Below are positions 45,849-54,334 of a stretch of DNA of 64,000 bases, in pieces. The stretch's first letter is position 1; each line of letters opens with the position of its first letter. Both the position numbers and the translations under genes were made by a program. Under the pieces are notes generated by a model, which was not told where the DNA came from, ran no database searches, and saw only the letters and a list, made by a program, of their open reading frames with translations. Origin of the DNA: Haloferax marisrubri (GTDB taxonomy: Archaea; Halobacteriota; Halobacteria; Halobacteriales; Haloferacaceae); NCBI RefSeq assembly GCF_001469875.2, contig NZ_LOPW02000006.1, forward strand, positions 188,991 through 252,990, in the 5' to 3' direction.

Positions 45849-46948
45849 GTTCAGACCACATCTCAATCGCCGCGCCCCAGCTCGGGGCGGCGGAACGGGA
45901 CCGAATCGCGGCCGTCCTCGAAAGCGGCATGATAGCCGACGGCCCCGAGGTTCGGGGCTTCGAGCGGGAGTTCGCCGACTACTGCGGGGCCGACCACGGC
46001 GTCGCCACCTCGAACGGGACGACGGCGCTCCACGCCGCGCTCCACGCGCTCGGCGTCGGCCCCGGCGACCGCGTCCTGACGACGCCCTTCACGTTCATCG
46101 CGACGGCCAACGCCGTCGCCTTCGCGGGCGCGGACGTTGACTTCGTCGACATCGACCCGCGGACGTACAACATCGACCCCGACGCGCTCGAAGCGCGACT
46201 CCGGGCCGGCGAGCAGGTGGACGCGGTCATCGCGGTCCATCTCTACGGCCTCCCGGCGGACATGACGCGGCTCACGGAGCTCGCAGACGAGTACGACTTC
46301 CTGCTCGTCGAGGACGCCGCGCAGGCCCACGGCGCGGAAGTCGAGGGACGGCGCGTCGGCTCCTTCGGCGACGCCGCGTGCTTCTCGTTCTACCCGACGA
46401 AGAACATGACCACGAGCGAGGGCGGCATGATTACGACCAACCACGCCGACGTCGCCGAGCGCGCCGCCCGGTTCGTGGACCACGGCCGCGTCTCCGGCTA
46501 CGAACACGCCGAAGTCGGCCACAACTTCCGCATGACGAGCATCGCCGCGGCCATCGGCCGGGTCCAGCTCGAACGCCTCCCCGAGTTCACTCGCGCGAGA
46601 CAGGCGAACGCCGCCGCGCTCACGGAGTACCTCGAAGGCTCGCCGGTCACGACGCCCCACACGCCGTCGGACCGGACCCACGTCTTCCACCAGTACACCG
46701 TCGCCTGCGACGGTATCGAGCGCGACGCCCTCAAATCGTACCTCGACGCGAAGGGCATCGCCACGGGCGTCTACTACCCAAAGCCCGTCCACAAGCAACC
46801 CGCCTACGAACATCTCGCGGTGTCGGCCCCCGTCGCGGAGGAAGCCGCGGCACGGGTGCTCTCGCTGCCGGTCCACCCCGGACTCAGCGAGGCCGACGTG
46901 GAGCGCGTCGGGACTGCGGTCGCCAACTACGCGGAGGTGGCGAGGTGA
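45845..46948 (+). CDS. DegT/DnrJ/EryC1 sugar aminotransferase (WbpE-like)
   Basis: The product has 367 residues from MSSDHISIAAPQLG. Landmarks are LESGMIADGPEVRGFE, VATSNGTTALHAAL, TTPFTFIATANAV, LLVEDAAQAHGA (PLP Asp), CFSFYPTKNMTTSEGG with the Schiff-base Lys, and HNFRMTSIAAAIGRVQL. These enzymes put an amino group on a keto-sugar nucleotide. With the oxidoreductase that follows it would give the 3-amino group of a UDP-2-acetamido-3-amino uronic acid. It overlaps both neighbours (ATGA before, GTGA after). Confidence 0.92.
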   Translation: MSSDHISIAAPQLGAAERDRIAAVLESGMIADGPEVRGFEREFADYCGADHGVATSNGTTALHAALHALGVGPGDRVLTTPFTFIATANAVAFAGADVDFVDIDPRTYNIDPDALEARLRAGEQVDAVIAVHLYGLPADMTRLTELADEYDFLLVEDAAQAHGAEVEGRRVGSFGDAACFSFYPTKNMTTSEGGMITTNHADVAERAARFVDHGRVSGYEHAEVGHNFRMTSIAAAIGRVQLERLPEFTRARQANAAALTEYLEGSPVTTPHTPSDRTHVFHQYTVACDGIERDALKSYLDAKGIATGVYYPKPVHKQPAYEHLAVSAPVAEEAAARVLSLPVHPGLSEADVERVGTAVANYAEVAR

Positions 46949-47994
46949 GCCGAGAACCCGACGGACTCCGCACCGACGGCGGTCGCGAGCGCCCGGTCCG
47001 AGCGGGCGTCATCGGCGTCGGGTCGATGGGAACCAACCACGCGCGGGTCTACGCGGAGCTTCGCGGCGTCGAACTGGTCGGCGTCGCCGACGCGGACGCG
47101 GACCGCGCCGCCGAGGTCGCCGCCGACTTCGGCACCGACGCGTACGGAATCGAGGACCTGCTCGAACACGTCGACGTGGTGACGGTCGCGGTGCCGACGC
47201 CCTACCACGCGTCGGTCGCCCGGCAGTGTATCGACGCCGGCGTCCACGCGCTCGTCGAGAAACCCTTCGTCGACGACCTCGGCGTCGGCGCGGAGTTAGC
47301 CGCGCTCGCGGAGGACCGCGGCGTCGTGCTACAGGTCGGCCACATCGAGCGGTTCAATCCGGCCGTCCGCGCCCTCCCCGACCTCCTCGACGGCGTCGAA
47401 CCCATCGCTATCACCGCGAACCGGCTCGGCCCGCCGCTGAACCGCGAGATGGGCGACGGCGTCGTCATGGACCTCATGATTCACGACATCGACGTGGTGC
47501 TCTCGCTGGTCGACGCCGAAATCGACCGCGTGGCCGCGACCGCCACGCCCGACGAGCAGTACGCGACGGCGCAGGTGACCTTCGAGAACGGCGTCATCGC
47601 CTCGCTCACGGCGAGTCGGCTTACCCAGCAGAAGACGCGGACCCTCGACATCACCGCGCGCGACCGGCTCATCCGGGTGGACTACCTGAACCAGTCGGTC
47701 CAGATTTTCCGCCAGTCGCGGCCGGACTACCTCCGGGACAACGGGGGCGTCCGCTACCGCCACGAGGTGGTCATGGAACAGCCGATGATTAACACCGGCG
47801 AGCCGCTGAAGCGCGAGCTACAGGCGTTCGTGGACGCAGCGACCGACGGCGGCCCCGTCCTCGTGTCGCCGGCCGACGGCCTGCGCGCCATCGACCTCGC
47901 TCGACGCATCGAGGCCGACGCCGAATCGACGGTTCAGAGCGTCGAGACCGCGGAAACCACGGAGACGACGGAGACCCCGGAGGGCCGGCAATGA
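46945..47994 (+). CDS. Gfo/Idh/MocA family oxidoreductase (WbpB-like)
   Basis: The product has 349 residues from a GTG that overlaps the stop before it (GTGA). The Rossmann motif is VRAGVIGVGSMGTNHARVY. Then come VVTVAVPTPYHASVA, ALVEKPFVDD with the catalytic Lys of the family EKP motif, and GVVMDLMIHDIDVVLSLV, where the conserved H-D pair lies. In the WbpB role it oxidises C3 of UDP-GlcNAc-uronic acid with NAD, giving the keto sugar for the aminotransferase. The C-terminus is Thr/Glu-rich. Confidence 0.9.
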   Translation: MSREPDGLRTDGGRERPVRAGVIGVGSMGTNHARVYAELRGVELVGVADADADRAAEVAADFGTDAYGIEDLLEHVDVVTVAVPTPYHASVARQCIDAGVHALVEKPFVDDLGVGAELAALAEDRGVVLQVGHIERFNPAVRALPDLLDGVEPIAITANRLGPPLNREMGDGVVMDLMIHDIDVVLSLVDAEIDRVAATATPDEQYATAQVTFENGVIASLTASRLTQQKTRTLDITARDRLIRVDYLNQSVQIFRQSRPDYLRDNGGVRYRHEVVMEQPMINTGEPLKRELQAFVDAATDGGPVLVSPADGLRAIDLARRIEADAESTVQSVETAETTETTETPEGRQ

Positions 47995-49433
47995 GCCGGG
48001 AACGACCCGGACTGTACGGCTCCGACCGCTCGCCCGACGAACAGACGCGGGCCCTGCGCGCCGGCGAGGTCCCCGTCGCGGTGTACGGCCTCGGCAAGAT
48101 GGGCCTCCCGCTGGCGGCCGTCTACGCCCGCGCGACGGGCAACGTCACCGGCGTCGACATCAGCGAAGACGTGGTCCGCGGCGTCAACGACGGCGAGTGC
48201 CACGTGGCGAAGGAACCGGGACTCCCCGAATTAGTCGCCGAGCAGGCCGAACGCGGCGCGCTTCGGGCGACCACCGACGGCGTCGCCGCGGCCGAAGGAG
48301 CCGCGATTCACGTCATCATCGTTCCGACCCCGCTGACCGACGACCGCGAACCCGACCTCGCGGCGTTCGAGGCCGTCCTCGACAGCATCTCGCGGGGGCT
48401 CGCGCCCGGCGACCTCGTCGTCGTCGAGTGCACCGTGCCGCCGGGAACGAGCAAAGACCTCGTGGTGCCGTACCTCGCGGACCGAAGCGGCCTCTCGGCC
48501 GGCGAGTTCGGCGTGGCGTTCTGCCCCGAGCGGACCTCGTCGGGCCGGGCGCTCCGCGACATCACCGAGTCGCACCCGAAAATCGTCGGCGGCGTCGACG
48601 CCGAGAGCACCCGCGTCGCGGCGCTCGTCTACGGCGAGCTAACCGCGAACGAGGTGATTCCCGTGCGCGACGCGACGACCGCGGAGGCCGTGAAACTGTT
48701 CGAGGGCGTCTACCGCGACGTGAACATCGCGCTGGCCAACGAACTCGCGCGGCTCCGCGACGACCTCGGCATCGACGTGACCGAGGCAATCGACGCGGCC
48801 AACACCCAGCCGTACTGCGACATCCACGCGCCCGGACCGGGCGTCGGCGGCCACTGCATCCCGTGGTACCCGTACTTCATCACGAGCCGAGTGGCGGCCG
48901 AGACGCCCCTGCTCCTGACCGCCCGCGAGGTCAACGACAGCATGCCAACGTTCACCGCCGACAAGCTCCGTGACGAGTTAGCCGCGGCGGGACGCGACAT
49001 CGAAGGCGCGACCGTCGCCGTCCTCGGTGTCACCTACCGCCCCGGCGTCGCCGAGACCCGCGCGACGCCCGCTGCGGGCGTCATCGACCGACTGAACGAA
49101 CTCGGGGCGACCGTCCTCGCGGTCGACCCGATGCTCTCCGACGAGGTCGTCGCGTCCTTCGGCGCGGCCCCCGTCTCGCTCGCCGACCTGCCGACCCGCG
49201 CTATCGACGCGGCCGTGGTCGTCACGCCGCACGAGGAGTTCGACGATATCGACTGGACCGCCTTCGACGACCTCGTCGTCGTCGACGGCCGCGGCACCCT
49301 CGGCGACATCGGCCACCGCGTGTACGAAATCGGCGGCGGACCGCGGGACGAGTCGTCGGCCGACGCCGACTCCGAGACGGTGGCTGAAGTCGCAGTAGAG
49401 GCCGACTCCTCGCACGGAGGGCCGGGGCGATGA
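47991..49433 (+). CDS. wecC: UDP-N-acetyl-hexosamine 6-dehydrogenase (WecC/WbpA family)
   Basis: The product has 480 residues. The NAD fold is VAVYGLGKMGLPLAAVYA. Catalytic parts are VVVECTVPPGTSKD, FCPERTSSGRAL, FEGVYRDVNIALANELA (Lys/Asn region) and GPGVGGHCIPWYP, with the nucleophile Cys. It converts a UDP-HexNAc to the uronic acid with two NAD. Sequence does not separate a WecC (UDP-ManNAc) from a WbpA (UDP-GlcNAc) substrate. The operon argues for WbpA. It overlaps both neighbours by ATGA. Confidence 0.92.
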   Translation: MSRERPGLYGSDRSPDEQTRALRAGEVPVAVYGLGKMGLPLAAVYARATGNVTGVDISEDVVRGVNDGECHVAKEPGLPELVAEQAERGALRATTDGVAAAEGAAIHVIIVPTPLTDDREPDLAAFEAVLDSISRGLAPGDLVVVECTVPPGTSKDLVVPYLADRSGLSAGEFGVAFCPERTSSGRALRDITESHPKIVGGVDAESTRVAALVYGELTANEVIPVRDATTAEAVKLFEGVYRDVNIALANELARLRDDLGIDVTEAIDAANTQPYCDIHAPGPGVGGHCIPWYPYFITSRVAAETPLLLTAREVNDSMPTFTADKLRDELAAAGRDIEGATVAVLGVTYRPGVAETRATPAAGVIDRLNELGATVLAVDPMLSDEVVASFGAAPVSLADLPTRAIDAAVVVTPHEEFDDIDWTAFDDLVVVDGRGTLGDIGHRVYEIGGGPRDESSADADSETVAEVAVEADSSHGGPGR

Positions 49434-50515
49434 GCCGTCTCAAAGTGCTCTCGGTCGTCGGCGCGCGCCCGCAGTTCATCAAGGCGTTCCCCGTCTCCGA
49501 CGCGCTCAGACGCGACCACGACGAGGTGCTCGTCCACACCGGCCAACACTACGACGAGTCGATGTCGGGCGTGTTCTTCGACGAACTCGACATCCCGGAG
49601 CCGGACTACAACCTCGGCGTCGGCTCGGGCGGCCACGCCGCCCAGACCGCCGAGATGATGACCCGACTGGACGCCGTCGTCGCCGACGAGGCCCCCGACG
49701 TGGTGCTCGTCTACGGCGACACCAACTCGACGCTCGCGGCGGCGCTCGTGGCTTCGAAGCGCGAGCCCGCGCTGGCGCACGTCGAGGCCGGCCTGCGGAG
49801 CCACAACTGGGAGATGCCCGAGGAGGTCAACCGCGTGCTCACCGACCACTGTTCGGACCTGCTGTTCGCGCCCTCCGAATCGGCCGCCGAGACGCTGGCG
49901 GCCGAGGGCATCCGCGACGGCGTCTCCGTGACGGGCGACGTGCAGTACGACGCCGTCCTTCGCGCCCGCGAAACCGCTCGCGAGCGGTCGTCGATACTCG
50001 CCGACCTCGACCTCCGAGACGGGGAGTACGTCCTCGCGACGGTCCACCGCGCCGCCAACACCGACGACCGCGACCGCCTCGAAGGCATCGTGGACGGACT
50101 CGCGTCGTCGGAACTCCCGGTCGTGTTCCCGGTCCACCCGCGGACCGAGGGGGCGCTCGAAGCCAGCGGCCTCTGGTCGCGGCTCGCCGACGCCGAGAAC
50201 GTCGTCCTCGTGGAGCCGGTCGGCTACCTCGATTTCGTCCGCCTGCTCGACGGCGCGGAGCGCGTCGCCACCGACTCCGGCGGCGTCCAGAAGGAAGCGT
50301 TCTACCTCGACACCCGGTGTCTCACCCTCCGCGACGAAACCGAGTGGGTCGAGACCGTCGACGCCGGTTGGAACGTCCTCGTCGGCGCGGACGCGACCGC
50401 GATTCGGGCGGCGCTGGCCGACGACGACCCGCTTCCCGAAAAACCCTCGCTGTACGGCGACGGGAGCGCCGCCGAGCGAATCGTCGCCGCGCTCTCGGAG
50501 TACGAGTATGCGTGA
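49430..50515 (+). CDS. wecB: UDP-N-acetylglucosamine 2-epimerase family (WecB/WbpI-like)
   Basis: The product has 361 residues and is full length. Clear motifs are LSVVGARPQFIKAFPV, VHTGQHYDESMSGVFF, LVYGDTNSTLAAALVA, HVEAGLRSHNWEMPEEVNR, HRAANTDD and ATDSGGVQKEAFYL. It inverts C2 of a UDP-GlcNAc-type sugar to the manno form. As the last step of the WbpABEDI route it would give UDP-ManNAc3NAcA; acting on plain UDP-GlcNAc it would give UDP-ManNAc for the dehydrogenase before it. It overlaps the dehydrogenase by 4 nt. Confidence 0.94.
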   Translation: MSRLKVLSVVGARPQFIKAFPVSDALRRDHDEVLVHTGQHYDESMSGVFFDELDIPEPDYNLGVGSGGHAAQTAEMMTRLDAVVADEAPDVVLVYGDTNSTLAAALVASKREPALAHVEAGLRSHNWEMPEEVNRVLTDHCSDLLFAPSESAAETLAAEGIRDGVSVTGDVQYDAVLRARETARERSSILADLDLRDGEYVLATVHRAANTDDRDRLEGIVDGLASSELPVVFPVHPRTEGALEASGLWSRLADAENVVLVEPVGYLDFVRLLDGAERVATDSGGVQKEAFYLDTRCLTLRDETEWVETVDAGWNVLVGADATAIRAALADDDPLPEKPSLYGDGSAAERIVAALSEYEYA

Positions 50516-51509
50516 GAAGAAGGGAGATTCAGATACGCGAGATGACCTCCGCGTGACCCGCACGGAACCGAGCGAATCCGGCCCCGGCTTCGCGGTCTGT
50601 CTGACCCACGACGTGGACCGCCCGTACAAGACGTATCAGGGGCTGTACTACGCGGCGAAGTCGAACCCCGGCTACCATCTCCGGACGCTCCTCCGACGGG
50701 AGAACCCCTACTGGCAGTTCGAGGATATCATGGCGCTCGAACGCGACCTCGGCGTCCGCTCGTCGTTCTACTTCCTCAACGAGCCGAGCCTCCTCGAAAC
50801 GGGGTCGCTCTCGGACTGGCTCGAACCGAAGAACTGGGTCGAACACCTCGGCCGGTACGACCTCGATTCGGCGTCGATAGCCGACGCCGTCCGCGACCTC
50901 GACGCAGGCGGCTGGGAGGTCGGCATCCACGGCTCGTTCCGGTCGTGCGACGACTTCGACCGCCTCCGAACGGAAAAGCGCGAACTCGAAGCGGTGCTCG
51001 GTCACGAAGTCGTCGGCGGCCGCCAGCACCACCTCAAACTCGGGCCGAACACGTGGCGCTACCACCGCGAACTCGGTCTGAAGTACGACGCCAGCCCCGG
51101 GTCGAGTTCGGAAAACGGCTTCCAACACGGCTACCGGCCGTTCAGACCCTTCGACGACGACTTTGTCGTCTTCCCGCTGACGCTGATGGAAGTGTCGCTT
51201 CCCGACCCCGGGTCGGCGTTCGACGAGGCGTGGATCGAGTGCGAGCGCCTCCTGGACGAGGCCGAGGCGAACGACGCCGTGATGACGGTGCTGTGGCACC
51301 CGCGGTACTTCAACGAGGACGAGTTCCCCGGCTACCGCCGGCTCTACCGCCGCATCGTCGAGCGGGCGCTCGACCGCGGCGCGTGGGTCGGTCCCGTCGC
51401 CGACTACTACCGCGAGTTCCTCGCCGAGCGCGATTCCCGCGACGACTCGGACGAGAGGGCGACCGACAGCGCGACCGCCGGCGGCGCGAACCACTCCCTG
51501 TCTCCGTAG
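50508..51509 (+). CDS. Polysaccharide deacetylase-like protein, cytoplasmic
   Basis: The product has 333 residues and no signal peptide. Visible parts are FAVCLTHDVDRPYKTYQGL with the Asp pair of the NodB domain, SSFYFLNEPSL, GWEVGIHGSFRSCDDFDRL (His ligands) and the HHLKL and MTVLWHPRYFNEDEFPGY ends. Members of this branch occur in glycan operons and act on sugar or lipid-linked intermediates inside the cell. It overlaps the epimerase gene by 8 nt and so is the sixth gene of the operon. If active, it would remove an acetyl group added upstream. Confidence 0.85.
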   Translation: MREKKGDSDTRDDLRVTRTEPSESGPGFAVCLTHDVDRPYKTYQGLYYAAKSNPGYHLRTLLRRENPYWQFEDIMALERDLGVRSSFYFLNEPSLLETGSLSDWLEPKNWVEHLGRYDLDSASIADAVRDLDAGGWEVGIHGSFRSCDDFDRLRTEKRELEAVLGHEVVGGRQHHLKLGPNTWRYHRELGLKYDASPGSSSENGFQHGYRPFRPFDDDFVVFPLTLMEVSLPDPGSAFDEAWIECERLLDEAEANDAVMTVLWHPRYFNEDEFPGYRRLYRRIVERALDRGAWVGPVADYYREFLAERDSRDDSDERATDSATAGGANHSLSP

Positions 51510-51538
51510 AATCCGGCGTCGTCGGTCGGTATCGGCCC

Positions 51539-51550
51539 CATAACAAAGCC
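51539..51550 (+). promoter_or_regulatory. CATAACAAA box before the six-hairpin protein gene
   Basis: CATAACAAAGCC, 30 nt after the deacetylase stop and about 66 nt before the ATG at 51606. No leader frame is present here. Confidence 0.5.
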
Positions 51551-51605
51551 GCCAGCGGGCTTCCTCTCGGACAGCCAATACCCCTCAGAGAGGCTATTCT
51601 GTATC

Positions 51606-52919
51606 ATGAATCCATCACCGAAGCAGTATCACCGCGACGACGACGCCGACACGGAGCGACTCCAGCGGTACGTCGACGTGCTTGACGACGTGCTCGACTA
51701 CGCCCGCGAACGCGACTACAAGGGCTGGGACTACGGCGACGGCATGAGCAGCAGGCTCCTGCTTTCGGTCCCCATCGACAACCGCTGGTTCAACCTCGCG
51801 GTCCAGGAGTTCATCAAGCGCTCGCCCGTCAACGTCCGCCCGCTGTTCCTCGTCGAACAGCGCCGGAACTTCAAGGGCATCACGCTGTTCGCCATGGCGA
51901 ATCGGACCCGGGCCCAGTTGGCGGAGTGGTTCGACACCGACCGCCCGGCAGAGACGTACCGCGACGACGCGGCATCGCTGACGGAGTGGCTCGTCGAGAA
52001 CCAAGCCAAGGGCTACAGCGGTTTCGCCGGCAGTCACCGCCACGTCATCCAGCACATCTCCGGCCGTAACGGCCCACGGTCGGGAATTCCGCACTCACCG
52101 AACATCGTCTCGACGGCCTACGGCGTCAAGGCGCTCCTCGCGGGCCGGGAGTTCGACCCGGACTACCCGGACATCGCCAAGACCGCCGTGGACGTGATGC
52201 TCGACGACCTCAACTACCGGCCGAAGGACGACGGCGCGGTCATGGACTACTACCTCTCGCACCCGAAAGACAGCTACACGCTCAACGCGCTGGCCATCGG
52301 GGCGCGGCTGTTCGTCGAACTGTACGACCACTTCGGCGACGAGGAACTGCTCGAACGCGCCGAGAAGGTGTACGACTTCGTCGCGTCCAAGCAGACCGAC
52401 CGCGGCGGGTGGTACTACCGAGAACCCGCGAGCGCCTCGCACCTCTCGATGGACAACCACCACAACGGCTTCATCGTCGAGTGCTTCCAGCGCTACGAGC
52501 AGGTCGTCGGGAGCGGTCGGTACGACGACACGCTCGAACGCGGCCTCGACTTCTACGCCCGCGAACTGTTCGACGAGGACGGCGCGCCCAACTTCGACGA
52601 GGAGAACCCCTACCCGCGGGACATCCACGCGACGGCGCAGGGCATCCTCGTGTTCACCTACGCCGGGCAGTACGACCGCGCCGAGCGCGCCATCGATTGG
52701 GCGCTGGCGAACATGTACGTCCCGTCCGAGGGACGGTTCTACTTCCGCAAGCACCGCTTTTACACCAAGCGCATGACGCTCATGCGGTGGTGTCAGGCGT
52801 GGATGGCCTACGCCATCGCCGAGTACGTCGCCACCAGAATCTCCGGGGAACCGACACACGGCTACGGCATCGACGCCGACGGTATCGAGCGCCTACGGGC
52901 GGCGGCAGAGACTCCCTGA
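51606..52919 (+). CDS. Six-hairpin (alpha/alpha toroid) glycosidase-like protein
   Basis: The product has 437 residues, mostly helical, without signal or membrane segments. Repeating Trp/Tyr/Gly helix ends are visible: KGWDYGDGMSSRLLL, GIPHSPNIVSTAYGVKALL, TYTLNALAIGARLFVELYDHF (near residue 220), RGGWYYREPASASHLSMDNHHNGFIVE and IHATAQGILVF. That pattern is the six-hairpin fold of glycoside hydrolases, lyases and C5-epimerases. Relatives in haloarchaea are often mislabelled as transporter parts. A role in trimming or epimerising the polysaccharide is inference. Confidence 0.72.
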   Translation: MNPSPKQYHRDDDADTERLQRYVDVLDDVLDYARERDYKGWDYGDGMSSRLLLSVPIDNRWFNLAVQEFIKRSPVNVRPLFLVEQRRNFKGITLFAMANRTRAQLAEWFDTDRPAETYRDDAASLTEWLVENQAKGYSGFAGSHRHVIQHISGRNGPRSGIPHSPNIVSTAYGVKALLAGREFDPDYPDIAKTAVDVMLDDLNYRPKDDGAVMDYYLSHPKDSYTLNALAIGARLFVELYDHFGDEELLERAEKVYDFVASKQTDRGGWYYREPASASHLSMDNHHNGFIVECFQRYEQVVGSGRYDDTLERGLDFYARELFDEDGAPNFDEENPYPRDIHATAQGILVFTYAGQYDRAERAIDWALANMYVPSEGRFYFRKHRFYTKRMTLMRWCQAWMAYAIAEYVATRISGEPTHGYGIDADGIERLRAAAETP

Positions 52920-52957
52920 ACGGCGGGCAGGCCGGCGCGAACGCCGGCTAGTCGCTT

Positions 52958-52970
52958 CATAACAAATCCC
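52958..52970 (+). promoter_or_regulatory. CATAACAAA box before the first FemAB-like gene
   Basis: CATAACAAATCCC, 39 nt after the previous stop. The ATAAC core starts 38 nt before an ATG at 52997, which opens a 64-codon frame coupled to the FemAB-like gene. Confidence 0.55.
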
Positions 52971-52996
52971 CATCCTCCCGTCACAGTAGATCGAGA

Positions 52997-53191
52997 ATGT
53001 CTTTTCGAATGATACACGCCGACGCCGCCCGCCCGGATCGCGGGTCGATATACGGGGCGGCCGCGTCGGCCGGTGAATCGGCTGATTTCGGTCGGCTCGT
53101 GCGGTTTGGACCAGTCAGTCGAGTCGACCCCATCCCGGGGTGTCGAGGGCGACGACCGCAGTACGAACTCCCCTCATCACCCAGCCCATGA
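52997..53191 (+). CDS. Possible 64-residue leader protein, ATGA-coupled
   Basis: The frame begins MSFRMIHADAARPDRG and ends with a TGA overlapping the ATG of the FemAB-like gene. It starts at the fixed spacing from the CATAACAAA box. The composition is Arg/Pro/Ser-rich and unlike a folded protein. It may be only a ribosome-loading frame. Confidence 0.35.
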   Translation: MSFRMIHADAARPDRGSIYGAAASAGESADFGRLVRFGPVSRVDPIPGCRGRRPQYELPSSPSP

Positions 53192-54276
53192 GTATCGAGA
53201 TTACCGAATTCGACCACCGCGACCGTGCCACGTGGGACACGTACGTCGAGCGGTCGAGTCAGGCGAGCCTCTTTCACCAGTACGAGGCGCTACGGCTGCA
53301 GGCGAAGTACTCGAACTCGAAGCTCCACCTGCTCGTCGGCTACAAGACCGAGGAGCCGGTCGGGCTGTTCCCCGTCTTCGAGATTCGGAAGGGGCTGGTC
53401 AAGACGGCGTTCTCCCCGCCGCCGCACATCGGCGTCCCGTACCTCGGCCCCGTGATGCTCGACGCCGGCAACATCAAGAGCCGGAAGTTCGAGCGTCGCC
53501 GCAACCAGTTCATCGACGGCTGTACCGAGTGGTTGGACGAACACATCGGCCCGAACTACACGCACGTCCGCGTCGGCGACTACTACACCGACATGCGGAC
53601 GTTCCTCTGGGGCGGCTGTGACGTGTCGCCGAAGTACACCTACAACGTCGACCTGACCCGCGATGAGGACGACCTCCTCATGTCGTTCAGTCGGAGCGCC
53701 CGCCGGAACATCCGCGACGGTCGAAAGCTCGTCTCGGGAATCGAGGTGGGCGACCGCGACGACATCTGTTCGATTCTCACGCTGGTGAAAAACCGCTACG
53801 AGGAACAGGATTTGTCGTTCGACGTGCCGCCGCAGTTCGTCATGGACCTGTACGACTCGCTCCCGGCGGGGCAGGTCCGGCCCTACGTCTTCCGGTACGA
53901 CGGGGTGTTCGTGAGCGGGATTGTCGTCCTCCAATACGGGGACACGCTCTACCGCTGGCTCGGCGGCGTCCGCCCCCAGCGGGACTTCGGCATCGACGTC
54001 AACGACCTACTGGACTGGCACATCATGCGCGACGGCATGGACGCCGGGATACGCCGCTACGACCTCGTCGGCGCGAACAACCGCCGGCTCAACCGCTACA
54101 AGAGCAAGTACAACCCCGAACTCGTCACGTTCTACCAGATAGAACACGGAGCGCTCCCGGTCAGAACCATCGCGCACCTGTACAAGAGCCGTCTCGGCCC
54201 CGGCATCGAGATGCTGTCGCGGGGAAGCGGGACGAACCTCCCGTCGCGGCTCGTCTCGGGGTTCCTCCACCGATGA
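53188..54276 (+). CDS. FemAB/GNAT-fold aminoacyl- or acyl-transferase
   Basis: The product has 362 residues from MSIEITEFDHRDRATWDTYV. FemAB-like parts are SSQASLFHQYEALRLQAKY, GLFPVFEIRKGLVKTAFSPP, IGVPYLGPVML, YTYNVDLTRDEDDLLMSFSRSARRNIR (residues 150-176, region only), and YRWLGGVRPQRDFGIDVNDLLDWHIM. In bacteria the fold moves amino acids from aminoacyl-tRNA to peptidoglycan precursors. Archaea lack that substrate, so the acceptor here may be the surface glycan or its lipid carrier. A paralogue follows 58 nt downstream. Confidence 0.83.
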   Translation: MSIEITEFDHRDRATWDTYVERSSQASLFHQYEALRLQAKYSNSKLHLLVGYKTEEPVGLFPVFEIRKGLVKTAFSPPPHIGVPYLGPVMLDAGNIKSRKFERRRNQFIDGCTEWLDEHIGPNYTHVRVGDYYTDMRTFLWGGCDVSPKYTYNVDLTRDEDDLLMSFSRSARRNIRDGRKLVSGIEVGDRDDICSILTLVKNRYEEQDLSFDVPPQFVMDLYDSLPAGQVRPYVFRYDGVFVSGIVVLQYGDTLYRWLGGVRPQRDFGIDVNDLLDWHIMRDGMDAGIRRYDLVGANNRRLNRYKSKYNPELVTFYQIEHGALPVRTIAHLYKSRLGPGIEMLSRGSGTNLPSRLVSGFLHR

Positions 54277-54334
54277 CAAAGCGACTCGCCCGCGGCGACG
54301 ACCGACGAACACACAACCACATCCACCACGACAC

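Noticed and set aside
54268..54290. GATGACAAAGCGAC after the first FemAB-like gene as another CATAACAAA box
   Set aside because: It overlaps the stop codon and differs in the ATAAC core; probably chance.
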